From Candidatus Uhrbacteria bacterium (lineage in GTDB: Bacteria; Patescibacteriota; Patescibacteriia; JACQRZ01): a DNA stretch of 37,221 nt. A program made the translations under genes and the position numbers. The stretch is taken from positions 1-37,221 of the forward strand of contig JACPMJ010000001.1 of assembly GCA_016186045.1 (NCBI GenBank). Direction: 5' to 3'. A model generated the notes under the pieces. That model worked only from the letters and a program-made list of their open reading frames with translations. It made no database searches and was not told the origin of the DNA. Below, piece after piece: positions 21,193-28,900 of the stretch (position 1 is its first letter; each line of letters opens with the position of its first letter).

Positions 21193-22437
21193 TTATACCG
21201 GATAATATTTGAATATCATATCGATAATTTTCCCAGCAACATTTTGCGGTGTGCCGCTGGATGGAAAATGATGTACCTCAATGCATGGCAGGCTGTTCAA
21301 TTCAAGCACCGCGCAGGACTGTTCTTTCCATGATTTTTGGATGTCTGAACACAAGAAATCCAAGCCAACAACCCGAATATCAAAATATCGAGCGATATCT
21401 TTGAAGAGCGTCATAGTATCCGGATGCACCATATCTGTCACCTCATCAGAATCAGCGCCCAAGCGGATAAACGGATCTTGCTGGAGAAAAATTTTCTTTC
21501 CATATGGAAGCACTGATTGTTTTGTATAGCCCTGTTCTCGCAGAAGTTGCTCTGTCATCGTATTATTAGGAATTTTAAAAAGCGTGTACGTCTCTTCATC
21601 CGGATCTCCCCTATCCGGATCCGCGTTTTTTATGTCTATCAATTTTTGGACCGTATGGATACCATCACCCATGACATTGGCAGGAGTCCGTCGGACACAC
21701 GCGACATAATCAAAATCTATCACAGTAGCCCGGAATACGAAACTGTTTCCCAGAAAAGATTCCACTATGAAGGTTGGCGAATATGCGAGCGTTTCATTAA
21801 TAGCTGATATGAGCTGTTCTTTGTTGAGAATGTTTGTTGTCGTGTGCCTACTATATGATCCATTGCGCGGCTTGACCACGAGCGGATACCCTGTTTGTTC
21901 GCCATAGCGTAGAGCGTCATTTTTTTGAAAAAACCAAAATGCCCTGCTTTGAAGCGTTGGAAAATTTCCTTTCATAAGGCGCTTTTTTGCCCGTGCCTTA
22001 TCGTCAATCTCGCTGAAGTCCCGAGTATTCGCAAAATCCGCTACTGGCAATCCTTCAAAACTGAATTCCTTTCCCTGTATCCTCATGCGAAAATAATTCA
22101 TAAACCCGAACGGACTTTGGAAAGCCTGAAATATTATGCCTCTTTTTTCCCCTTCTTGTATTAAACAATATGTTCGAATGGGAATATTTTGCTTGGTGAA
22201 TTCAGATGTAAGGTGAAGGATGCCAAAAAAAAGAAATATGTACTCCAGGATCCTGTTCGCGATTTGTTCCAGTGATCGCGGAAACATGTGCATGGACATT
22301 TTCCCCAAGAATAGCTGCATGAATTCCTGGATCCATGTACGCAAATGATTCCGTGAGCTCATGCCGCATGACTCGCAGAAATATGCAGATGAAAAAAAAG
22401 TTTTTTTGTCATTGTTTTTCATAGATTCACTATACAT
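21193..22437 (-). CDS. ATP-grasp ligase, cyanophycin-synthetase-like
   Basis: 414 residues (ATG 22422 is a possible later start). The N-terminal ~130 residues are not recognised. The ATP-grasp core begins near KRLMKGNFPTLQSRAFW and contains YPLVVKPRNGSYSRHTTTNI (ATP-binding Lys and Gly loop), FIVESFLGNSFVFRATVID, RTPANVMGDGIHTVQKLID, LGADSDEVTDMVHPDTM and VLELNSLPCIEVHHFP (metal-binding E..N). The GDG and 'DVTDxVHPD' motifs are those of the cyanophycin synthetase / glutamate-cysteine ligase ATP-grasp group, but the Mur-ligase half of CphA is absent. It probably forms an amide bond between a carboxylate and an amine; the product is unknown. Confidence 0.8.
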   Translation of the reverse strand: MYSESMKNNDKKTFFSSAYFCESCGMSSRNHLRTWIQEFMQLFLGKMSMHMFPRSLEQIANRILEYIFLFFGILHLTSEFTKQNIPIRTYCLIQEGEKRGIIFQAFQSPFGFMNYFRMRIQGKEFSFEGLPVADFANTRDFSEIDDKARAKKRLMKGNFPTLQSRAFWFFQKNDALRYGEQTGYPLVVKPRNGSYSRHTTTNILNKEQLISAINETLAYSPTFIVESFLGNSFVFRATVIDFDYVACVRRTPANVMGDGIHTVQKLIDIKNADPDRGDPDEETYTLFKIPNNTMTEQLLREQGYTKQSVLPYGKKIFLQQDPFIRLGADSDEVTDMVHPDTMTLFKDIARYFDIRVVGLDFLCSDIQKSWKEQSCAVLELNSLPCIEVHHFPSSGTPQNVAGKIIDMIFKYYPV

Positions 22438-22555
22438 CCTTCTTGAGACATCTCAAAACGGATCTTGTTTTTCAATTATCCATTCTCTTGACATACTCAT
22501 AAGAATATACTTACATGTAACCTAGAGAGTTCATTGACTGAGAAGGAGAAAAAAG

Positions 22556-23332
22556 ATGGATGATACATCAGAAATGAGCGCTATTATTCACAGCCTCGAC
22601 GCCGATCCGCTTACCATGCTCAAAGAGTGCGGTGGATACTACGAATGCCCCAAAGGGGAAGACGGAAAACGGCTTGGCCCGCTGGTAGGATACGCAGGAA
22701 CATATGAGATGCCGGATAGCACACGTAAGCAATGGGTAGGAGATGCGTATGCAAATTTTGCAAAAGCGGAAGAATTTCCGCGGATTCTCGCCACTCTTGC
22801 GTATCGTCTGGAAGACGCCTTGCGGCCATTCCTTGGCTCTGATGCCATTTTTTGCGGCGCTCCCATCGGCGGCTACTGCCTTTCTCAAGCGCTTGGTTTT
22901 ACGTATGACCGCCGCGTCATCAAGGCGGAAAAAAAAGTAACGGCGCTCGCGACGGCAAGCACGAGAGAAAAGTCCGAGCTCATCTTCGCTCGACATGAAA
23001 TTACGTCAGGAGAGAATGTCATTATCGTAGAAGATGTCTGTAATAATTTCTCAACTACGACACAGCTCGTATCTCTTGTAGAGAAGTCTGGCGGGACTGT
23101 GACAGCGATCGTCTGCCTTCTCAACCGTTCCTTAGACATGGGTATCGCCTACCGTTCCCAAAATGGCATCGAGATCCCAATCATCAGTCTTGTACGGCTT
23201 ATCATTCCGGAATATCGGCAAGATGATCCGGAAGTAGCGGAAGATATTGCGCATGGCAATGTCATCTGGAAGCCAAAAAACGAGTGGCCGCGCCTCATGA
23301 AGGCGATGGAGCGAGATACGTTCAGGCCATAA
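22556..23332 (+). CDS. Orotate-phosphoribosyltransferase-like PRTase
   Basis: 258 residues with a strong ribosome-binding site AGAAGGAG before the ATG. The type I PRTase fold: DAIFCGAPIGGYCLSQALG (the PPi loop region), KAEKKVTALATAST, then the PRPP loop VIIVEDVCNNFSTTTQLV (equivalent of 'VlvvDDVvTTG.S', with the final G replaced by N/F) and a C-terminal extension IPIISLVRLIIPEYRQDDPE. The layout is closest to PyrE, but the N-terminal 45 residues and the altered loop mean the base substrate is uncertain. A TTGACA box (22488-22493) with TTACAT 17 nt later may be its promoter. The short palindrome TTGAGA-CA-TCTCAA (22443-22456) lies in the divergent region. Confidence 0.75.
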   Translation: MDDTSEMSAIIHSLDADPLTMLKECGGYYECPKGEDGKRLGPLVGYAGTYEMPDSTRKQWVGDAYANFAKAEEFPRILATLAYRLEDALRPFLGSDAIFCGAPIGGYCLSQALGFTYDRRVIKAEKKVTALATASTREKSELIFARHEITSGENVIIVEDVCNNFSTTTQLVSLVEKSGGTVTAIVCLLNRSLDMGIAYRSQNGIEIPIISLVRLIIPEYRQDDPEVAEDIAHGNVIWKPKNEWPRLMKAMERDTFRP

Positions 23333-23338
23333 TAACAC

Positions 23339-23368
23339 AAGCGGCACATCGCAATGAGCCGCTTTTTA
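23339..23368 (+). terminator. Rho-independent terminator after the PRTase gene
   Basis: AAGCGGC (23339-23345) pairs with GCCGCTT (23358-23364), followed by TTT and AT-rich sequence. It separates the gene from the convergent UDP-glucose dehydrogenase gene. Confidence 0.8.
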
Positions 23369-23382
23369 TTTAGAATATGCCA

Positions 23383-24687
23383 TTATCGCCCAATCCCTTC
23401 ATAGATAAACCCCGCATGCTCAACATCCCTTCGTTCAAAAATATTCCGTCCGTCAATGATCACGCCTCCTTTCATAAGCTGTTTCACTTTGGAAAGATCA
23501 AAATTTCTAAATTCATCCCATTCTGTCAAAATAATCAGTGCGTCCGCATCTCCCAGCGCCGCATACGCTGATCCTGCAAAATGCACTTGTGCGGCATGAG
23601 AAAACGTTGCGTAAAACGATTCATTTGCGGCGGGGTCATATACGGACACACGCGCGCCAAGAGAGAGAAGTTCAAAAATAATGCGATGCGCCGGCGCATC
23701 GCGCACATCATCGGTCATTGGCTTATACGCAAGGCCGCATACGGCAATGCGTTTTCCTTTCATGTCTGGCAGATGTTTTTGGAGTTTTTTTAAAATAATC
23801 TGATATCGCAGAGTATTCACCTGACTCAATGCCTTGATGATTTTGAATTCATACCCGTGTTCTTCTGCGCTCATGGCAAGCGCGCTTACGTCTTTTCCAA
23901 AACAGCTGCCGCCATATCCGATGCCAGCGCGCAAAAAATATTTTCCGATGCGTCTGTCAAATCCCATGCCGCGCGCGATTTCCTTCACATCAGCTCCGCA
24001 TACCTCGCAAAAATCAGCAATCTCATTCATAAAAGAGATTTTTAATGCCAAAAACGCATTTGCGGAATATTTAATCAGTTCGGCGCTGGGAATAGTGGTC
24101 ACCACAAGCGGATGGTCATCGCCGATAATGGGCGCATATGCGGCGCGGAGCATCTGTTCAGCGCGCGCGTCTTCTACGCCAATGACGATCCGATCCGGAT
24201 GCAGGAAATCCTGCACCGCATTGCCTTCGCTTAAAAATTCCGGATTTGACGCGACAGAGAAATCAGTGTCTCCGATCACTTCTCGTATCGCTTCTTTCAT
24301 TTTTTGAACAGTTCCTACCGGCGCTGTTGATTTATTGACAAAAACCGCACCAGGTTTCATATACTGTGCGCAATTCTTGACTGCCGCAAGTAGGCGAGAC
24401 AGGTCTGCTTTTCCATATTCTCCTGCCGGCGTATCCACGCTGAAAAAAATAATGTCAGCCCGCTGAACCGCGCGAGCCGGATCCGTAGTAAATATAAGAT
24501 TGCCGCTAGCCAATCCTTTTTTGAGCAGCTCTTCAAGTCCGGATTCATAAATAATACATTCTCCGGCTGACAAGCGTTCAATTTTTTTTTCCTGAATGTC
24601 AAAACAGGCGACGGTATTGCCAAAATGTGACAAGCAAACTCCTGCGGTCAGGCCCACATAGCCAGTCCCTACTACTGCGATGGTCAT
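23383..24687 (-). CDS. ugd: UDP-glucose 6-dehydrogenase
   Basis: 434 residues, the normal length. The Rossmann NAD site is MTIAVVGTGYVGLTAGVCLSHFG; VFVNKSTAPVGTVQ, SNPEFLSEGNAVQDFLHPDRIVIG and the catalytic Cys motif GIGYGGSCFGKDVSAL are all intact, as is the C-terminal UDP-binding domain (GLAYKPMTDDVRDAPAHRII, LTEWDEFR, IIDGRNIF). It oxidises UDP-glucose twice to UDP-glucuronate for surface polysaccharide synthesis. There is no ribosome-binding site. No other uronate pathway gene is seen in this window; the GT2 at 17472 is a possible downstream user. Confidence 0.95.
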   Translation of the reverse strand: MTIAVVGTGYVGLTAGVCLSHFGNTVACFDIQEKKIERLSAGECIIYESGLEELLKKGLASGNLIFTTDPARAVQRADIIFFSVDTPAGEYGKADLSRLLAAVKNCAQYMKPGAVFVNKSTAPVGTVQKMKEAIREVIGDTDFSVASNPEFLSEGNAVQDFLHPDRIVIGVEDARAEQMLRAAYAPIIGDDHPLVVTTIPSAELIKYSANAFLALKISFMNEIADFCEVCGADVKEIARGMGFDRRIGKYFLRAGIGYGGSCFGKDVSALAMSAEEHGYEFKIIKALSQVNTLRYQIILKKLQKHLPDMKGKRIAVCGLAYKPMTDDVRDAPAHRIIFELLSLGARVSVYDPAANESFYATFSHAAQVHFAGSAYAALGDADALIILTEWDEFRNFDLSKVKQLMKGGVIIDGRNIFERRDVEHAGFIYEGIGR

Positions 24688-24793
24688 AAAATAGATGTCA
24701 ATATGAAATTCTTAGTTCTCAGTTTATATAAAATATCACTATAATCATCCCTTGTCCAGATGCAGAAAGCTCTTTTTTTATATTCAAAAGGAC

Positions 24794-24821
24794 TTGAAGA
24801 ATCTCTGAAATATGATATACT
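24794..24821 (+). promoter_or_regulatory. Promoter of the degenerate MBL gene
   Basis: TTGAAG (24794-24799), a 16-nt spacer and TATACT (24816-24821). The expected start (~24828) is 22 nt before ATG 24850, which rules out the longer upstream start. Confidence 0.5.
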
Positions 24822-24849
24822 ACATTCATTATTTCATGAAGCATTTCCT

Positions 24850-25503
24850 ATGTATATTCAATGGTATGGACACGCATGTTTTCGCCTTCAGGCGAGTAAC
24901 AGGGACACAGCGCTCGTCACAGATCCGTTTGATCCGTCTATCGGTTGGCGTCTTCCGAAACTGCAGGCAGATCTTGTTACTATAAGCGCAGACCAGCAGT
25001 GCCATAATTTTTTGGATGCCATAAAAAAAGACGCGGAGCATCCCCCTTTTATCATTACCGGCCCGGGAGAATATGAAGCAAAAGGAATATATGTGTATGG
25101 CATTCCTTTGATAAAAAAAACAAAAGAAAAAAAAGCTCCGTATACTACCCTCTATTCTTTTAATATTGACGACATTTTTGTAGGACACATGAGTGAGCTG
25201 GATCGGGAGCTCACCGAGCATGAGCTTGACCAGCTGGGACGCATTGACATCCTTTTGCTTCCGGTTGGCGATAAGGAGCGCCTGGACCCAAAAACCGCAG
25301 TGGAGGTCATCAGTCAGATCGAGCCGCGCATTGTCATCCCCATGCAATATAGTCTCCCCGGCCTTAAGCTTGACCAAAATCCCATAGATGCGTTTCTCAA
25401 GGAATATGGCGTGAAAGAGGTGGAAAAAACAGATAAGTTGAAAATAACAAAAAAGGATTTGCCAACAGATGAAACAAAAATTATCGCACTCAACCCTGCA
25501 TAG
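24850..25503 (+). CDS. Metallo-beta-lactamase-fold protein (UlaG-like, COG2220) lacking the zinc motif
   Basis: 217 residues from ATG 24850. It has the MBL fold of UlaG-like hydrolases: MYIQWYGHACFRLQA, LVTDPFDPSIGW, then DLVTISADQQCHNFLD where relatives have 'ISHxHxDHxxx', then FIITGPGEYEAKGIYVYGIP, FVGHMSELDRELTEHELDQLGRIDILLLPVGD and EPRIVIPMQYS. The HxHxDH zinc motif is replaced by ADQQCH, so normal metal-dependent hydrolysis is unlikely. It may be a binding or regulatory derivative. It is followed by the TM/coiled-coil gene and gyrA with gaps of 15 and 7 nt, probably one operon. Confidence 0.75.
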   Translation: MYIQWYGHACFRLQASNRDTALVTDPFDPSIGWRLPKLQADLVTISADQQCHNFLDAIKKDAEHPPFIITGPGEYEAKGIYVYGIPLIKKTKEKKAPYTTLYSFNIDDIFVGHMSELDRELTEHELDQLGRIDILLLPVGDKERLDPKTAVEVISQIEPRIVIPMQYSLPGLKLDQNPIDAFLKEYGVKEVEKTDKLKITKKDLPTDETKIIALNPA

Positions 25504-25518
25504 GTTTCGGAATTTTTT

Positions 25519-25917
25519 ATGCAAAAAAATCCCAATGATTCCAAGAATATCGCATATAAGAGTATCGTTATTATCGGTTTTATTTTTATTTTGCTTCTTT
25601 GGTTACCGTCATTTGTGGCAAGTTTCAAAAGCATGACCCAAGCAATGAATCAGTCCGCATCCCAGATAACCCGGGAAATGGACAAACAGTCGGGTGTTTT
25701 TTTCAAAGATACTGAAAAGAAAATAAATGAAGGACTGCAAAAACTTGAACAGGAAAAGCAGAAGCAAGACGCACTGCAGGAAAAGGTCACTGATATCCTG
25801 AAAGAGAGTATCCGAGTCGCGCCGCTTCAGACCGCTTCTTCTTCAGAAACAATTATTCAGCAAAACGCCGCATCATCGTCAACCTTGCCGCTTCCTCTAA
25901 TTTCTAATCCTCTCTAA
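25519..25917 (+). CDS. Single-TM coiled-coil protein, unknown
   Basis: 132 residues. One TM helix (~15-36, IVIIGFIFILLLWLPSFVA), then a polar helical stretch with coiled-coil character (~50-95, EKKINEGLQKLEQEKQKQDALQEKV) and a Ser/Thr/Pro-rich tail. Topology suggests an N-in membrane anchor with the coiled coil outside. Not recognised. It is encoded between the degenerate MBL gene and gyrA with very short gaps. Confidence 0.6.
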   Translation: MQKNPNDSKNIAYKSIVIIGFIFILLLWLPSFVASFKSMTQAMNQSASQITREMDKQSGVFFKDTEKKINEGLQKLEQEKQKQDALQEKVTDILKESIRVAPLQTASSSETIIQQNAASSSTLPLPLISNPL

Positions 25918-25924
25918 CTTCCGT

Positions 25925-28900
25925 ATGAAAGAAAAAAAACAGAGCAAAATGCCGCTTGACCTGGTGGGACATGTCATTCCGCGAAATATCACGGAAGAGA
26001 TGCAAGATTCGTATCTTGACTATGCGATGTCCGTCATTATTTCCCGCGCATTACCCGATGTGCGCGACGGGCTTAAGCCGGTTCAACGCAGAATTCTCTA
26101 CGCGATGGGAGATATCGGCCTGCGCGCGAACGCAAAATTCAGAAAATCCGCGACAGTGGTCGGTGAGGTACTTGGGAAATACCATCCGCATGGAGACGCG
26201 TCGGTGTATGACACGATGGTTCGTATGGCGCAGGATTTTTCCATGCGCTATCAGCTGGTACACGGCCAAGGAAATTTTGGGTGTTTTACGAAAGATACTC
26301 TCGTACAATTGACCGATGGACGCACTCTTTCTTTTGAAGAACTTGTGAAAGAACATATAGCAGGAAAAAGAAATTATACCTATACTGTCAATCGGGCAGG
26401 ACTTATCGCTATTGCTGAAATAGAGCATCCACGTAAAACAAAGCAACATGTGGAACTTGTCCGTGTTTCGCTTGATAATGGAGAATCAGTCAGATGTACT
26501 CCAGATCATCTGTTTATGATGCGAAATGGAAGCTATAAAAAAGCCTGTGAACTCCAACAAGGAGAGTCGCTGATGCCTCTTTATCAAAAATTTTCAACAC
26601 AAGAAGATCGTCTCAATAGAGCGGGATATGCATTGGTCTATGAACAAAAAACAAGGACGTGGGTACCTGCTCATCATTTGGCTGATAATTATAATTTAAC
26701 TAAAGGAATCTATAAAAAAACCGCTGGACGCGTCCGACATCATATTGATTTTAATAAACTGAATAATAACCCCTCTAACATTCAGAGGGTCAGCTGGGAA
26801 GAACATTTTACGATTCATGCTCAACACGCGTCAGAACAGCATACACACAAAGAGTATCGTGAAAAAATTACAGAAGGTAGGATAAAATTTTGGTCACAAA
26901 CAGAGAATCGAAAAGAATATGCCTCTCGAATGTCAAAACGAAATAAAAAGAACTGGCAAGATCCTGTATACAGGGAAAAAATGAAAGTATTTTTGAGTAA
27001 AGTAAACAAAGAATATCTCAAAACACATCCGGAGAAACTTAAAGAAATAGCTCATAGAGCTTCTCGAACAATGAAGAAACTCTGGGAAAATCCTGTGTAT
27101 AGAAAAATTTTTCATGAAAAAATAGGTGCATCAAATAAACGACGGCTGACAAATAACACCGGAAAAATAAAATTTTTACACGTATGTCAAGAAATAATAA
27201 AAAAACAACATTCTCTCAATAAAGAAACGTATGATCAAGATAGGAATATTGTATACCCATATGGAGGGTCGCCAATGTGGGATACCGCTTTTGAAAAATA
27301 TTACGAAAACAATATAGCGCTTCTTCATAATGAGATTCACTACAACCATAAGGTCGTACGCGTCGAATGGCTTCATAAAAAAGAAGATGTGTATGATCTT
27401 ACGATCGCCGGCAGTCATAACTTCGCGCTTGCCTGCGGAGTGTTTGTTCATAATTCAATGGACGGGGACTCGGCGGCGGCTATGCGGTATTGTGTCACTG
27501 CTGATACACGCATCATCACCGAACGCGGCTTAGAATCAATCAGTACGCTCTCAAAAAATGAAGATACAGATATTAAAGTTCTTTCAAAGGATGGCGCCAT
27601 TCATCAGGCATCAAAATGGTTTGACTCGGGAATCCATCCAACAATAAAAATAACGACACATAAAGGATACACTCTGCAAGGTTCGTACAATCATCCTATT
27701 CTTACGTGGAACAACCAAGAAAAAGGATCGCCAAAATTTATATGGAAAACACTTCAAGAATTAACTCAGGAAGATGTCGCGGTCTTGGATAGATCAACAC
27801 ATTTTTGGCCTCAAGCCGAACTCAACATCAAAAAACAGTATCCGAAATTAAAAAATAAAAAAACAGAACAAAAGATCCTTCCAAAAACATGCACGGCAGA
27901 TCTCGCTTTTCTCCTTGGATGCATTTGTTCTGAGGGAACTCTCGGAAAGTATCGCCAGAAAAAAATTGAATTTTGTAATACCGACCAAGAATTCATTCGG
28001 GTCTTTGAGGAAAAATGGATGCGAACATTTCCTGATACTCGTCTTCATCGTTTCGAACGTAAGCCATCATCCTACGGCAGACAAAACTATACTCGCCTTG
28101 AAGTACATTCACAGTATGTTATTTCTTTTTTGGAAAATCTCGGTCTTCAGTTTGCAAAATCAGGAGATCGCCGCGTTCCAGAAGTGATTTTTTTATCTCC
28201 CAAGGATGTCGTCTCCGCTTTCTTGCAAGCATACGCGGAAGGAGATGGCTCTGTGAGTTCGAGCGGGAAAATGAACGAATTAAGTTACATTTCGAAAAGT
28301 GAGAAGATGCTTTCGGATATCCAAATACTTCTTCTCCGATATGGAATAGACACGTTCAAGCGATATGATCGTCATAGATCAATCTCTAAACTCTACCTGA
28401 GAGGATACGACAATTATATTCGTTTTCGTGAACATATCTATTTTTTTTCAATCCGAAAAAAACGTGCTTTAGATTCTATCATTGATAGTATTTCACGTCC
28501 ATCATCACTAAAAGATTTTATTCCCTATCTTAGCGAAAGTATTCGAAATGTCGCGACTCATACAACAGTCCTCCCAGAATCACAGACCCGCTATACAGTT
28601 CTTATTGAGAATTTATTGAAAAACAGATATCTTTTTGACTCTATCGCCTGTATAGAGCACATGAGTGAAGAACGAGTATACTCACTTAAAGTTGAGAGTG
28701 AGTGTCATTCTTTTGTCGGAAATGGCTTTATCAATCACAATACTGAGGCAAAACTTCGAAAGATTACAGAAGAGATGCTGGGGGATATAGAAAAAAACAC
28801 CGTCAATTTTACCCCGAATTATGATGGAACGCATAAAGAGCCTACGGTCCTTCCCGCACGTATTCCAAATCTTCTCTTAAACGGAACCGTGGGTATCGCG

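Noticed and set aside
24760-24849. Upstream extension of the MBL protein
   Set aside because: It spans the promoter at 24794-24821, and family members start at the MYIQWYGHA strand.
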